64,000 bases of DNA from Azospirillum endophyticum (GTDB lineage Bacteria; Pseudomonadota; Alphaproteobacteria; Azospirillales; Azospirillaceae): assembly GCF_016595245.1 (NCBI RefSeq), contig NZ_JAENHM010000060.1, forward strand, positions 1-64,000, read 5' to 3'. Below the pieces are notes generated by a model. It saw only the letters and a program-made list of their open reading frames with translations, searched no databases and was not told the origin of the DNA. A program made the translations under genes and the position numbers. Below, piece by piece: positions 12,175-21,355 of the stretch (its first letter is position 1; each line of letters starts with the position of its first letter).

Positions 12175-13005
12175 TCAATCATGCGAGTGCGTTTCTTCCG
12201 AGATGTCGCCGTCCCGACCGCCCTGCCTGCGCCCCCGGACATACAGCGGGGCGAAGGCGCCCTCCTGGCGCAGCTCCACCCGGCCGGACTTGGCCAGTTC
12301 CAGCGTCGCCGCGAAATGGGCGGCGAGCGCGGAGCGGGTCAGCAGCCCACCGCCCTCCCCGCCCGGCAGGAAACTCGCCAGCGTCGCCCAGTCCGGCATG
12401 TGGCCGAGCAGGGAGGAGAGGCGCCGCACCGCCTCCTCCATCGAATAGAGGCGGACCGGGGCGATGTGCAGGACGCCGGCGTCCTTGCGGGCGCGCTGCT
12501 GACCGTAGGCGCGCAGCAGGTCGAACAGGGTGACCTCGTAGACCGACTTGCGGCGCAGGTCGAGATCCTCCGGCGCGCCGCGCGAATGGACGGCGATGCC
12601 CAGCCGCGGGCGGGCGAACAGCTGCGCGGCAGCCCCCTTCATCGCCTCCAGCCGCTGGAGCTGGAAGGCCAGCGCCGCCGCCATATCCTCGCCGGACGGC
12701 TCCTCCCCCTCCGGTTCGGGCAACAGCAGGCGCGACTTCAGATAGGCCAGCCAAGCCGCCATCACCAGATAGTCGGCCGCCAGTTCCAGGCGCACCTTCC
12801 GCGCCTCCGCCACGAAGGCGAGATACTGGTCGGCCAGTTCCAGGATCGAGATGCGCGTCAGGTCGACCTTCTGGTCGCGCCCCAGCGCCAGCAGCATGTC
12901 GAGCGGTCCCTCGAAGCCGTCCAGCACCAGCAGAAGCTGTTCGGACGGCGACGCCTCCGCGGATGCGGCGGAGTCGGCCTCGCGCTCGGCAACCCAATCG
13001 ACCAT
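12175..13005 (-). CDS. scpA: Segregation and condensation protein A
   Basis: The kleisin subunit that bridges the SMC dimer. The 276-aa protein has the diagnostic N-terminal LDGFEGPLDMLLALGRDQKVDLTRI region (from about residue 28), LVMAAWLAYLKSRLLLPEPE (about 83-102), and a C-terminal winged helix ending in LFAPLY-type residues, here FAPLYVRG. It lies between the M50 protease gene (10-nt gap) and scpB (6-nt gap), an obvious shared transcript. An acidic/Ser-Ala-rich N-terminal extension precedes the core. Confidence 0.93.
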   Translation of the reverse strand: MVDWVAEREADSAASAEASPSEQLLLVLDGFEGPLDMLLALGRDQKVDLTRISILELADQYLAFVAEARKVRLELAADYLVMAAWLAYLKSRLLLPEPEGEEPSGEDMAAALAFQLQRLEAMKGAAAQLFARPRLGIAVHSRGAPEDLDLRRKSVYEVTLFDLLRAYGQQRARKDAGVLHIAPVRLYSMEEAVRRLSSLLGHMPDWATLASFLPGGEGGGLLTRSALAAHFAATLELAKSGRVELRQEGAFAPLYVRGRRQGGRDGDISEETHSHD

Positions 13006-13015
13006 AGGACCGCTT

Positions 13016-13693
13016 TCAGCCGTTGCCGGTCAGGGCGCGGATGAAGTCGATCACCGCGTCGACCGGCGGACCCAGCACCCAATGCATGATGCTGAGATCC
13101 ACGCCGATCTGGCGCCCCAGCATCGGCAGCAGGAAGAAGGCCGCCATCAGGATCAGCAGCCCGAAGCGCTCCAGCCGGGCCAGCGGCACGGCCAGGAAAT
13201 CCGGCAGGATGCCGACCGCCACCCGACCGCCATCCAGCGGCGGCAGCGGGATCAGGTTGAAGACCATCAGGATGACGTTGACCAGAACCGACACCTGGGC
13301 GGCGGAATAGATCCACAGCTCGACCATGCCGTTCCCCGGATCGACCAGCCGCCAGATCACCGCCGACGCCACCGCCAGCAGGAAGTTGGTGCCGGGGCCG
13401 GCCAGCGCCACCCAGACCATGTCGCGGCGCGGATGGTCCAGCCGGGCGAAGTTCACCGGCACCGGCTTGGCCCAGCCGAAGACGAAGCCGGTGGTGAAAT
13501 ACATCAGCGCCGGCAGCAGGATCGTGCCGAACGGATCGATGTGACGGATCGGGTTGAAGGTGACGCGGCCCAGCCGGTAGGCGGTGTCGTCGCCCAGCCG
13601 CCAGGCGACGAAGCCGTGCGCCGCCTCGTGCAGGGTGATGGCGAGGATGGCCGGCAGGGCCACGGCCGTCACCTGGAAGATCCATTCCTCCAT
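13016..13693 (-). CDS. Site-2 protease family (M50) membrane metalloprotease
   Basis: A 225-aa polytopic membrane protein of the small M50 group that lacks PDZ domains. The zinc-binding HEAAH lies at residues 22-26 in the first membrane helix. NPIRHIDPFGT (about 47-57) and the third-ligand motif NLIPLPPLDGGR (about 145-156) follow. These residues are all intact, so it is probably an active intramembrane protease, but the substrate is unknown. It sits between nagZ (16-nt gap) and scpA (10-nt gap), a position it often holds in this operon in alphaproteobacteria. No partner anti-sigma gene is visible nearby. Confidence 0.88.
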   Translation of the reverse strand: MEEWIFQVTAVALPAILAITLHEAAHGFVAWRLGDDTAYRLGRVTFNPIRHIDPFGTILLPALMYFTTGFVFGWAKPVPVNFARLDHPRRDMVWVALAGPGTNFLLAVASAVIWRLVDPGNGMVELWIYSAAQVSVLVNVILMVFNLIPLPPLDGGRVAVGILPDFLAVPLARLERFGLLILMAAFFLLPMLGRQIGVDLSIMHWVLGPPVDAVIDFIRALTGNG

Positions 13694-13709
13694 CGTCCGC
13701 TCCCGTCCG

Positions 13710-14753
13710 TCAGGCTTGGGCCGGGCCGAGAAGCTCGGCCAGCCGGTTGGTCAATGCGGCGATGTCCGCCGGTTCCGGCGGGTGGCGCATCGCCTCCGCC
13801 CGCGCCCAGCGGTCGGCCGCAGCACCGCTCAGCACCGGCACGGCGCCGAGCAGCGCCCGCATCTCGGCCAGATCGCCGTTGCAATGGAGCACGACATCCA
13901 TGCCGGCCGCCAGCACCGCTTCGGCCCGCGTCCTCGGGTCGCCCCGCAGCGCGTTCATCGACAGATCGTCGCTGAACAGCAGGCCGCCGAAGCCGATGGA
14001 CGGACCCCGCACCACCTCGCGCACCACGATGGACGAGGTGCTGGCCGGAGCGGCCGGGTCGATCGCCTTCAGCACCACATGCGCGACCATCGCCAGAGGC
14101 AGGTCGGCCAAGGCACGGAAAGGCGCGAAATCGGTCGCCTCCAATGCCGCACGGTCGGCTTCCACCACCGGCAGTTCGGCATGGCTGTCGGCGAAGGCCC
14201 TGCCATGGCCGGGAATGTGCTTGATCACCGGCAGAACCCCGCCGGCGAGCAGACCGTCGGCGGTGGCGCGGGCGAGCGCGATCACCAGGGCGGGATCGCG
14301 CGAGAAGGCGCGGTCGCCGATGATGTCGTGCGCGCCCTCCACCGGAACGTCACAGACCGGCGCGCAATCCACCGTGATGCCGACCTCCGCCAGCATATGG
14401 GCGAGCAGCCGGCCGTTGATCCAGGCAGCCTCGCGCCCGGCGGCGGGATCGCGTTCGGCGAGCCGGCCGAACACGCCCATCGGCGGGTGGGCCGGCCAGT
14501 GCGGCGGGCGCATGCGGGCGACCCGGCCGCCCTCCTGGTCGATCAGGACCGGCGCGTCCGCCCGGCCGACGCTGGCGCGCAGATCGTCGACCAGCCGGCG
14601 CATCTGGTCGCGGCTGTCGCAGTTGCGGCGGAACAGGATGAAGCCGAGCGGATCAGCGTCGCGGAAGAAGGCGGCCTCGTCGGCCGTCACCTCCAGCCCG
14701 GCGCAGCCGAAGACGACGGCGCGCGGACGGGCGGACGGGGTGGCAAAACTCAC
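13710..14753 (-). CDS. nagZ: Beta-N-acetylhexosaminidase (NagZ type, GH3)
   Basis: Cytoplasmic glycosidase that removes GlcNAc from muropeptides during cell-wall recycling. The 347-aa protein has the GH3 blocks GFILFRRNC (about 32-40), DQEGGRVARM (about 67-76), the NagZ loop KHIPGHGRAFADSH (about 164-177) holding the His/Asp acid-base pair, and FSDDLSM (about 245-251) with the Asp nucleophile. I chose the GTG at 14753, just after the SPOR gene stop, because the reading frame upstream of it is only the antisense of that neighbour. It belongs to the argS-SPOR-nagZ operon. Confidence 0.92.
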   Translation of the reverse strand: MSFATPSARPRAVVFGCAGLEVTADEAAFFRDADPLGFILFRRNCDSRDQMRRLVDDLRASVGRADAPVLIDQEGGRVARMRPPHWPAHPPMGVFGRLAERDPAAGREAAWINGRLLAHMLAEVGITVDCAPVCDVPVEGAHDIIGDRAFSRDPALVIALARATADGLLAGGVLPVIKHIPGHGRAFADSHAELPVVEADRAALEATDFAPFRALADLPLAMVAHVVLKAIDPAAPASTSSIVVREVVRGPSIGFGGLLFSDDLSMNALRGDPRTRAEAVLAAGMDVVLHCNGDLAEMRALLGAVPVLSGAAADRWARAEAMRHPPEPADIAALTNRLAELLGPAQA

Positions 14754-14757
14754 CAGA

Positions 14758-15825
14758 TCAGGGACGGACAACCACACACCCCACATTCTGCGCGCGCAGC
14801 TGGGCGCAGGCCGACTTGGCCCGCGCCTCATCGGCGCCGGCCCCCTGCACCCGGTAGAAGATGCCCTTCTCGCCCAGATCGACCCTGGCGACCTGCATCG
14901 CCAAGCCGCCGAGCGCATCGGGATGGCGGCCGGCGAGGCGGCGCCACTCGGCCGCGGCCTCGCCCTCGCTGCGCACCGAGGCCAGCTGGACGCGCCAGCT
15001 GCCGCTGCCGCCGGTCACGGCGGGCGCCGCCGCCGGCTTCGCCGGCTGGGGCGCCGCCTTGGCCGCGGTGGCAGGCAGGGACGCAGCCTCCAGCTTGGCG
15101 ATCAGCTGCCCCATTGACGGCGCGGCGTTCTGCTGCACCGGCGGCGCCGGGGGCTTGGCGGCGGAAGCGGGCTGCTGTTGGGGAGAAGGGATCGGCTTGA
15201 CCGAAGCGGCCGGGGGCTGCTGCGGCTTGGCGGCCACGCTTTGCGGAGCCTGGACGAACGGCGTCGGCGCGGCCGGCGCCTGACCGGCCGGAGGAACGGC
15301 AGTGGTGGCGACGGGCAAACCGGGCGCCGGTTCCGGAGCGGCCAACGGAGCCGCCGCCGCGACCGCCGCGGCGACGTTGTCGCGCGGCACCGTGGCGGTG
15401 GCGCCCGGCGGCAGTTGGGCCACCGACGGCACCGACGGCAGCGGCACGACGGCCGGCATCTGCGGCGTCACCACCGGGCGCGGCAGCGGCACCTCCGGCG
15501 GCGGCAGCAGCCGTTCCACCTGGTTGCCGCGCCCGCCGTCATGGTCGCGCAGCCGCTCATAGGCCAGGATGTCCTGGTGCGGCACCTCCATCCCACCGGG
15601 CTGGTCCGGGCGCGCCTTGGCGGGGCCGGCATCGGCGGTCAGCAGCGGCGGCCCGTCGCCGGACAGCCGGGACGGGCCGCGAAGCCCGACCACAGCCGCA
15701 CCGGCGAAGGCAACGACGCCAACCACGGCGAAGCCGAGCGCGAACAGCCCGCGCCTGCTGGCGGACTGCCGGGGCGGCATCCCGTAGGGGTTGGCCGCGT
15801 AGTTGACGTCGCCGTCGTACTTCAT
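14758..15825 (-). CDS. SPOR-domain protein, single-pass membrane
   Basis: A 355-aa protein with a short cytoplasmic N-terminus, one transmembrane helix (about 25-45, FALGFAVVGVVAFAGAAVV), a long Pro/Ala/Val-rich periplasmic linker, and a C-terminal SPOR domain (about 275-355; GSWRVQLASVRSEGEAAAEW start). SPOR domains bind glycan strands stripped of peptides at the division septum, so a role in division or wall remodelling is likely. The start is the ATG at 15825, which overlaps the argS stop as ATGA, making translational coupling probable. This gene sits between argS and nagZ in many alphaproteobacteria. Confidence 0.85.
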   Translation of the reverse strand: MKYDGDVNYAANPYGMPPRQSASRRGLFALGFAVVGVVAFAGAAVVGLRGPSRLSGDGPPLLTADAGPAKARPDQPGGMEVPHQDILAYERLRDHDGGRGNQVERLLPPPEVPLPRPVVTPQMPAVVPLPSVPSVAQLPPGATATVPRDNVAAAVAAAAPLAAPEPAPGLPVATTAVPPAGQAPAAPTPFVQAPQSVAAKPQQPPAASVKPIPSPQQQPASAAKPPAPPVQQNAAPSMGQLIAKLEAASLPATAAKAAPQPAKPAAAPAVTGGSGSWRVQLASVRSEGEAAAEWRRLAGRHPDALGGLAMQVARVDLGEKGIFYRVQGAGADEARAKSACAQLRAQNVGCVVVRP

Positions 15826-17582
15826 GAACGCAATTCCTCCACCGGCTCCACACCCATCACCGTCAGGCCCGAGGCGATGACCGTCGCCACCGCCGCGATC
15901 AGCGCCAGACGGGCCGTCGTCAGTTCCGCATCGCCCTCGATCAGGAAGCGCAGCGAGGCGTCGTCGCGGCCCCGGTTCCACAGCGCGTGGAAGTCGCTGG
16001 CGAGATCGTAGAGGAAGAAGGCGATGCGGTGCGGCTCATGCGCCTCGGCCGCCGCCTCGACCACGCGCGGCCAGGTCGCCATGCGTTTGGCGAGCGCCAT
16101 CTCCTCCTCGGATTCGAGGCGGGAGAGGTTCGCCGACGCCGCGAGCGAGGCCGGGGCCTGGTCGAGCTGCGGCAAGGCCGTCGCGGCATGGCGCAGGACC
16201 GAGCGGCAGCGGGCGTGCGCGTACTGCACGTAGAAGACCGGGTTGTCCTTCGACTGCTCCGTCACCTTGGCGAAATCGAAGTCCAGCGTCTGGTCGTTGC
16301 GGCGGGTCAGCATGATGAAGCGGACGACGTCCTTGCCGACCTGATCGATGACGTCGCGCAGCGTCACGAAGGTGCCGGCGCGCTTGGACATCTTCACCGG
16401 CTGGCCGTTCTGCATCAGATGCACCAACTGGCAGAGCTTGACGTCCAGCTCGGCCTCGCCGCCGGAGATCGCCCGCGTCGCCGCCTGCATGCGCTTGACG
16501 TAGCCGCCATGGTCGGCACCCAGCACGTCGATCAGGGACGCCGCCCCGCGCTTGTACTTGTCGTAGTGATAGGCGATGTCGTTGGCGAAATAGGTAAAGG
16601 AGCCGTCGGACTTCTTCAGCGGCCGGTCGACGTCGTCGCCGAACTGGCTCGACTTGAACAGGGTCTGCGGCCGCGGCTCCCAATCCTCGGGCTTCTTGCC
16701 CTTCGGCGGCTCCAGCACGCCGGTGTAGATCAGGCCGCGCTCCTCCAGTGCCGCCAGCGCCGTCTGAACGGCCCCCGCCGTCACCAGGGCGCGCTCGCTG
16801 CTGTAGACGTCCATGGTGACGCCGAGAGCGCCCAGATCCTCGCGGATCCAGCCCATGATCACGGAGATGGCGAAATCGCGGCAGGCCGGCAGCCAGTCCG
16901 CCTCGTCGGCGCCGACCCAGCGGTTGCCGTCGCGCTCCGCCAGGGCTTGGCCGACCTCCTTCAGATACTCGCCGGGATAGAAGCCGGCCGGGATCTCGCC
17001 GACCTCCTCGCCCAGCGCCTCACGGTAGCGGATGAAGGTAGAACGGCCGAGCACGTCGACCTGGGCGCCGGCGTCGTTGATGTAGTATTCGCGGGTGACG
17101 GCGTAGCCGGCCTTCTGCAGCAGCGAGGCCAGCGCGTCGCCGAACACGGCGCCGCGGCCGTGGGCGGCGTGCAGCGGACCGGTCGGGTTGGCCGACACAT
17201 ACTCGACATTGACCGGCGTCCCGCCGCCCAGCTCGCTGTCGCCATAGGCGGCGCCAGCGGTCAGCACGTCGCGGATGCGGTCGCGCCAGACGTCCGGCGT
17301 CAGGCGCAGGTTGACGAATCCCGGACCGGCGATCTCGACCGACGCCACGTCGGCGCGGCCCTTCAGCTTGGCGACCAGCAGCTCCGCCAGGGCGCGCGGC
17401 GCCATCTTCGCCGGCTTCGCCAGGATCATGGCGGCGTTGGTGGACAGGTCGCCATGCGAGGCCTCGCGCGGCGGCTCGACCGTCAGACGGCTGCCGTCCA
17501 GCCCGGCGGGAATCGCACCCTCCGCCGCCAGTTCGTCGAGCAGCTTGCGAATATCGGTCTCGAAGGCCTTGAAAATATTCAT
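15822..17582 (-). CDS. argS: Arginine--tRNA ligase
   Basis: Class I synthetase that charges tRNA-Arg. The 586-aa protein starts with the N-terminal Add-1 domain and has the HIGH-equivalent in SANPTGPLHAAHGRG (about 124-138). The KMSKS-equivalent KMSKRAGTF lies at about 399-407, and the C-terminal DALR anticodon-binding domain at about 460-586. Length is normal. The ATG stop/start overlap with the downstream SPOR gene shows tight coupling. Upstream, dgt ends about 60 nt away on the same strand. Confidence 0.97.
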   Translation of the reverse strand: MNIFKAFETDIRKLLDELAAEGAIPAGLDGSRLTVEPPREASHGDLSTNAAMILAKPAKMAPRALAELLVAKLKGRADVASVEIAGPGFVNLRLTPDVWRDRIRDVLTAGAAYGDSELGGGTPVNVEYVSANPTGPLHAAHGRGAVFGDALASLLQKAGYAVTREYYINDAGAQVDVLGRSTFIRYREALGEEVGEIPAGFYPGEYLKEVGQALAERDGNRWVGADEADWLPACRDFAISVIMGWIREDLGALGVTMDVYSSERALVTAGAVQTALAALEERGLIYTGVLEPPKGKKPEDWEPRPQTLFKSSQFGDDVDRPLKKSDGSFTYFANDIAYHYDKYKRGAASLIDVLGADHGGYVKRMQAATRAISGGEAELDVKLCQLVHLMQNGQPVKMSKRAGTFVTLRDVIDQVGKDVVRFIMLTRRNDQTLDFDFAKVTEQSKDNPVFYVQYAHARCRSVLRHAATALPQLDQAPASLAASANLSRLESEEEMALAKRMATWPRVVEAAAEAHEPHRIAFFLYDLASDFHALWNRGRDDASLRFLIEGDAELTTARLALIAAVATVIASGLTVMGVEPVEELRS

Positions 17583-17641
17583 CGTCTCAGGTCGTCTTTT
17601 CAGGAGGTAACGGGAGCCGCCCGGGCTCAGGTCGTCGCATG

Positions 17642-18841
17642 TCAGGTCTTCACATGCAGGTCGAACAGCCGGTCATGTTCGGCCAGCGCGTAGCGATCGG
17701 TCATGCCGGCGATGTAATCGGCCACATGGCGGGCGCGCACCGCAAGATCGGTGTCGCCCCCCTGCTTGCCGATGTCGCGCTGCCATTCGGTCGGCAGGGT
17801 GTTGGGTTCGTCCATGAACAGCTGGAACAGGGCGCGCACCACGCGCTTGCATTTGCTCATCTCGCGGTTCACGCGATAGTGCCGGTACATGCGCTGGCGC
17901 AGGAAGGCGCGCAGCGGCCGCTGCGCCTCCAGCATCGCGTCGGAAAAGCTGACCATCGCCAGCGGCAGGGAGCGCAGCTCGGCCGCGGAACCCGGCCGGT
18001 GCTCCGCCAGCCGCCGCCGCGTCTCCGTCACCAGATCGACGACCATGGCGTTGATCATCCGGCGCACCGTCTCATGGATCAGGCGGGAGCGCTCCAGACC
18101 CGGGTAACGGTCGCAGACTTCGCGGACGAGGGGGCCGACCAGCGGCAGCTCCGCCACCTCGTCGACGGTGAACAGCCCGGCGCGCAGGCCGTCGTCGATG
18201 TCGTGGTTGTTGTAGGCGATGTCGTCGGCCAGCGCCGCCACCTGCGCCTCGATGCCGGGATTGGTGTGCAGCTCCAGATCCCAGTCGTCGCGGAAGGCGG
18301 CAATGGTCGTCGGCAGGGACCGGCCGGCGGGCAGCGGCAGCAGCGGGCCGTTGTGCTTCACCACCCCTTCCAGCGCTTCCCAGGTCAGGTTCAACCCGTC
18401 GAACTCGGCATAGCGCCGTTCCAGCCGCGTCAGGATGCGCAGGGTCTGGTCGTTGTGGGCGAAGCCGCCGAAGGGCTCCATGCAGGCGTTCAGCGCCTCT
18501 TCCCCGGCATGGCCGAAGGGGGTGTGGCCGAGGTCGTGGGCCAGCGCCACCGCCTCCGCCAGATCCTCGTTCAGGGCCAGGGTGCGGCCGATCGAGCGCG
18601 CGATCTGCGCCACCTCCAGGCTGTGGGTCAGCCGGGTGCGGTAATAGTCGCCCTCGTGATAGACGAAGACCTGGGTCTTGTGCTTCAGCCGGCGGAAGGC
18701 CCCGGAATGCACGATGCGGTCGCGGTCGCGCTGGAAGCACGAGCGCGTCGGGCTTTCCGGCTCCGGCACCAGCCGCCCGCGCGTGTCCGCCGGGTTGCAG
18801 GCATAGGGAGCCAGCCGATCGTGGGAGCAGTCCGCCGTCAT
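17642..18841 (-). CDS. dgt: Deoxyguanosinetriphosphate triphosphohydrolase-like protein
   Basis: HD-domain dNTPase that hydrolyses dNTPs to deoxynucleosides and triphosphate. The 399-aa protein carries RDRDRIVHSGAFRRLKHKTQVF (about 33-54), the HSLEVAQIARSIGR helix (about 67-80) with the first metal His, and the HD pair in ALAHDLGHTPFGHAGE (about 94-109). The later Asp in LADDIAYNNHDIDDG lies near 197-211. Start chosen at the ATG of 18841 because the residues before it are intergenic. It is the first gene of the minus-strand run into argS, divergent from erpA. Alphaproteobacterial members belong to the type-2 Dgt group; exact substrate choice is unknown. Confidence 0.9.
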   Translation of the reverse strand: MTADCSHDRLAPYACNPADTRGRLVPEPESPTRSCFQRDRDRIVHSGAFRRLKHKTQVFVYHEGDYYRTRLTHSLEVAQIARSIGRTLALNEDLAEAVALAHDLGHTPFGHAGEEALNACMEPFGGFAHNDQTLRILTRLERRYAEFDGLNLTWEALEGVVKHNGPLLPLPAGRSLPTTIAAFRDDWDLELHTNPGIEAQVAALADDIAYNNHDIDDGLRAGLFTVDEVAELPLVGPLVREVCDRYPGLERSRLIHETVRRMINAMVVDLVTETRRRLAEHRPGSAAELRSLPLAMVSFSDAMLEAQRPLRAFLRQRMYRHYRVNREMSKCKRVVRALFQLFMDEPNTLPTEWQRDIGKQGGDTDLAVRARHVADYIAGMTDRYALAEHDRLFDLHVKT

Positions 18842-18954
18842 GGGGCGGACACTACCGGCGGGGACAGGCGGGTGCAACGGCGAAGGCGTGCTATGCCCCG
18901 GCCAGGGGGCCGGGTGGCGGCCGGGCGTGCCAGAAGCGCAACGGTGCCCATACT

Positions 18955-18983
18955 TTGACGAAGCCGGCGATCCCCCTTACATT
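18955..18983 (+). promoter_or_regulatory. Likely sigma-70 promoter of erpA
   Basis: TTGACG (18955-18960) and TACATT (18978-18983) are separated by 17 nt, located about 40 nt before the erpA start. No Fur or IscR-like site was recognised. Confidence 0.5.
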
Positions 18984-19020
18984 CGTTGCAACTCCCGCAC
19001 CGCACCAGAGGGGCCATCCC

Positions 19021-19383
19021 ATGCCCGACACCGCATTCCCCACCGACACCGAAGCCCGCATCCTCGCCGTCAGCGAAAGCGCCGCCAAGCGCGTCGCCTT
19101 CCTGATCGCGCAGGAGGGCAATCCCAAGCTGATGCTGCGCCTGACCGTATCCGGCGGCGGCTGTTCCGGCTTCCAGTACGGCTTCAGCTTCGACGAGGCC
19201 GTGACCGACGAGGACCATGTGTTCGAGAAGGACGGCACCCGGGTGGTGACCGACGACGCCTCGCTCGACCTGCTGGCCGGGGCGACGCTGGATTACGTCG
19301 AGGACCTGATGGGCGCCGCCTTCCAGATCAAGAACCCGAACGCCAGCGCGTCCTGCGGCTGCGGCAACTCCTTCGCCGTCTAA
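19021..19383 (+). CDS. erpA: Iron-sulfur cluster insertion protein ErpA
   Basis: A-type carrier that hands Fe-S clusters to apoproteins. The 120-aa protein has the three invariant cysteines: one in GGGCSGFQYGF (about 42-52) and two in SCGCGNSF near the C-terminus. The start at 19021 is preferred to an upstream in-frame ATG because it begins right after the promoter region and matches family length. It stands alone between divergent dgt and xthA, away from any suf or isc cluster. IscA/SufA paralogues share the motifs, but the standalone location and N-terminus favour ErpA. Confidence 0.85.
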   Translation: MPDTAFPTDTEARILAVSESAAKRVAFLIAQEGNPKLMLRLTVSGGGCSGFQYGFSFDEAVTDEDHVFEKDGTRVVTDDASLDLLAGATLDYVEDLMGAAFQIKNPNASASCGCGNSFAV

Positions 19384-19417
19384 GATCACAAGAACAAGAA
19401 GAAGGCAGGCCTGTTTC

Positions 19418-20191
19418 GTGAAGATCGCCACCTGGAACGTCAACTCGGCGAAGGCCCGCCTTCCGCTGATCACCGACTGGCTGCGCGCGGCGTCCCCGGA
19501 CGTCGCGCTCTTCCAGGAAATCAAATGCGAGACCGCCGCCTTCCCCCGCGCGGCCTTCGAGGAGTTCGGCTATCACGTCCAGACCGTCGGGCAGAAGGCC
19601 TACAACGGCGTCGCCCTGCTGTCGAAGACCCCGGCGGAGGATGTGCTGACCCGCCTGCCCGGAGAGCCGGAGGACGAACAGGCCCGCTATGTCGAGGCCA
19701 CCGTGTCCGGCGTGCGCATCGCCTCGCTCTACCTGCCCAACGGCAACCCGGTGCCGGGGGAGAAGTTCGCCTACAAGCTGCGCTGGATGGACCGGCTGTA
19801 CGACCATGCCCGCGGCCTGCTGGCGCAGGAGATCCCGGTGGTGCTGGGCGGCGACTACAACATCATCCCCGAGGCGCGCGACGTCTTCTCGCCGCAGGCC
19901 TTCGCCGGCGACGCGCTGTTCCGGCCGGAGTCGCGGGCCAAGTTCCGCGCCCTGCTGAATCTCGGCCTGACCGAAGCCTATCGCGCCCTGCATGACGACG
20001 ACCGCGCCTATACCTTCTGGGATTACCAAGCCGGCAGCTGGCCGCGTGACAATGGCCTGCGCATCGACCATTTCCTGCTGTCGCCGCAAGCGGCGGACCG
20101 TCTGGCCGGCTGCAGCATCGACCGCGGGCCGCGCGGGGCGGAGAAGGCGTCGGACCACACCGCGGTGGTTCTGGAACTGCGCGACGCCTGA
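19418..20191 (+). CDS. xthA: Exodeoxyribonuclease III
   Basis: AP endonuclease/3' exonuclease of base excision repair. The 257-aa protein has the EEP-fold motifs WNVNS (5-9), LFQEIKC with the metal-binding Glu (about 31-37), GGDYNI (about 147-152) and the terminal SDHTAV (about 247-252). All catalytic residues are present. It starts 34 nt after erpA on the same strand and may be co-transcribed. Length is normal. Confidence 0.93.
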   Translation: MKIATWNVNSAKARLPLITDWLRAASPDVALFQEIKCETAAFPRAAFEEFGYHVQTVGQKAYNGVALLSKTPAEDVLTRLPGEPEDEQARYVEATVSGVRIASLYLPNGNPVPGEKFAYKLRWMDRLYDHARGLLAQEIPVVLGGDYNIIPEARDVFSPQAFAGDALFRPESRAKFRALLNLGLTEAYRALHDDDRAYTFWDYQAGSWPRDNGLRIDHFLLSPQAADRLAGCSIDRGPRGAEKASDHTAVVLELRDA

Positions 20192-20325
20192 CCGCGGGCC
20201 GGGATTTCCCGGATGCGGAATCGCCTGAACGGCAGCATTTCGTTAAAACTTTCTCTTCTAGGATGATCGCAGCACCTTGGATTCGCTTCCGGTGCCTGCG
20301 ATGACCCTGGAAGCGAAGGGCGGGC

Positions 20326-20898
20326 ATGGCCTGGGGGCGCAAGGACAGCCGGGACGAGGTGAAGGGGCTGCTGGCGGCGCTGGAACGCCAAGCGTCGGAG
20401 GCTTCCCGGCTGGCCGAACGGGCACAGCGCGACATGGACAGCGACCGCTTCGCCTCCTTTCTCGACTTCCGCCGGAAGGTGGAGGAAATCCGCGCCCTGT
20501 TCATCCTGACCGAGGAGCGCCTGCAGGGCATCGAGGAGGCGCGTCTGAGCGACCTGCACGCCGAGTTCGAGCGGATGGACCTGCTGCTGACCCGGATGCT
20601 GGTACGGTCGATGCGCCGCTATTTCTCCGGCATGCGCGAGGATCAGGTGCTGCCGATCGGCGCCCGCGACCTGTTCGAGCCGGAGCTGCGCAGCATCGAC
20701 CAGACCCGCACCCGCCTGCTGGGTCCGCGCTATGCCAATAGTGCGACGGGCGACATGCTGGAGGATCTGGACGCGACGGCCGACCTGATCCGCAAGACCA
20801 TCGCCCGCGCGCCCAGCCTTCCCGACTTCTCCGACAACCCGTCGCCCCCGAAGCCGAGGCGCCGCCTGCGAACGCTCGGCCGTCCGATCCGGAGCTGA
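20326..20898 (+). CDS. Uncharacterised coiled-coil protein
   Basis: I do not recognise this 190-aa protein. It is almost entirely charged alpha-helix (E, R, L, A rich; about residues 10-105 and 125-160), with no signal peptide or membrane segment and a basic Pro/Arg tail (KPRRRLRTLGRPIRS). Codon and base use match the chromosome. It lies between xthA and the tRNA-Ser gene, with its own 130-bp upstream gap, so it is probably an independent core gene. It could be a structural or DNA-associated protein; nothing decides this. Confidence 0.7.
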   Translation: MAWGRKDSRDEVKGLLAALERQASEASRLAERAQRDMDSDRFASFLDFRRKVEEIRALFILTEERLQGIEEARLSDLHAEFERMDLLLTRMLVRSMRRYFSGMREDQVLPIGARDLFEPELRSIDQTRTRLLGPRYANSATGDMLEDLDATADLIRKTIARAPSLPDFSDNPSPPKPRRRLRTLGRPIRS

Positions 20899-20930
20899 CG
20901 CGCAAATCGCGCACGGGGACCGCGCGACGC

Positions 20931-20958
20931 TTGACCCATCCGCGCTCATTCGCTACTT
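20931..20958 (+). promoter_or_regulatory. Promoter of tRNA-Ser
   Basis: TTGACC (20931-20936), a 16-nt spacer and CTACTT (20953-20958) lie 12 nt before the tRNA 5' end. Confidence 0.5.
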
Positions 20959-20970
20959 CCGTGGGCCGAA

Positions 20971-21060
20971 GGAAGAGTGGCCGAGTGGTTTAAGGCAGCG
21001 GTCTTGAAAACCGCCGTAGGTGTGAGCCTACCGTGGGTTCGAATCCCACCTCTTCCGCCA
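20971..21060 (+). tRNA. tRNA-Ser (anticodon UGA)
   Basis: A complete 90-nt class II tRNA with encoded CCA. The acceptor stem GGAAGAG pairs with CTCTTCC, the anticodon stem GCGGT/ACCGC encloses the loop CTTGAAA, and the anticodon TGA lies at 21005-21007. A long variable arm (GTGAGCCTAC region) and the GGTTCGAATCC T-loop are present. The 3' end is the integration target of the downstream element, which restores it perfectly, so the gene should be functional. Confidence 0.97.
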
Positions 21061-21061
21061 C
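21047..21061 (+). repeat. attL core (direct repeat with attR)
   Basis: CACCTCTTCCGCCAC, overlapping the last 14 bases of tRNA-Ser. An exact copy is at 31535-31549. Confidence 0.85.
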
Positions 21062-21067
21062 GAAATC

Positions 21068-21098
21068 AGCCCAAGCAATTGATTTGCTTGGGCTTTTT
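21068..21098 (+). terminator. Rho-independent terminator behind tRNA-Ser
   Basis: An 11-bp stem (AGCCCAAGCAA/TTGCTTGGGCT) with a short AT loop is followed by TTTTT. It lies inside the element, so the element brings a new terminator for the tRNA it occupies. Confidence 0.8.
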
Positions 21099-21189
21099 CA
21101 TTTCTGGAAGATGCGTCCCCCACAGTTTACCCCACATTTTTCGGTGGATTGACGCCGCTGTCAGCGGACGTTCGCGGATAGGCCAATAG

Positions 21190-21219
21190 AAAAGCCCCCG
21201 GGCTTCACCGGGGGCTTTT
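21190..21219. terminator. Bidirectional terminator at the element's left end
   Basis: A 12-bp stem (AAAAGCCCCCGG/CCGGGGGCTTTT) flanked by A and T runs on both strands. It is downstream of the capsid gene on the minus strand and would stop that transcript before the tRNA. Confidence 0.75.
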
Positions 21220-21355
21220 GTGCCTGCCGCGCCGCCGCTGTAGGCCGCAGGCTGTCGGGGTTGTTGCGATCACTCTCCGACTTGATCGGCACCGGTAGGA
21301 AGCCGGCGCATCGCGGGGCGCTCCATCATCACAAGCTCCCCGCGTTCCTGGACTG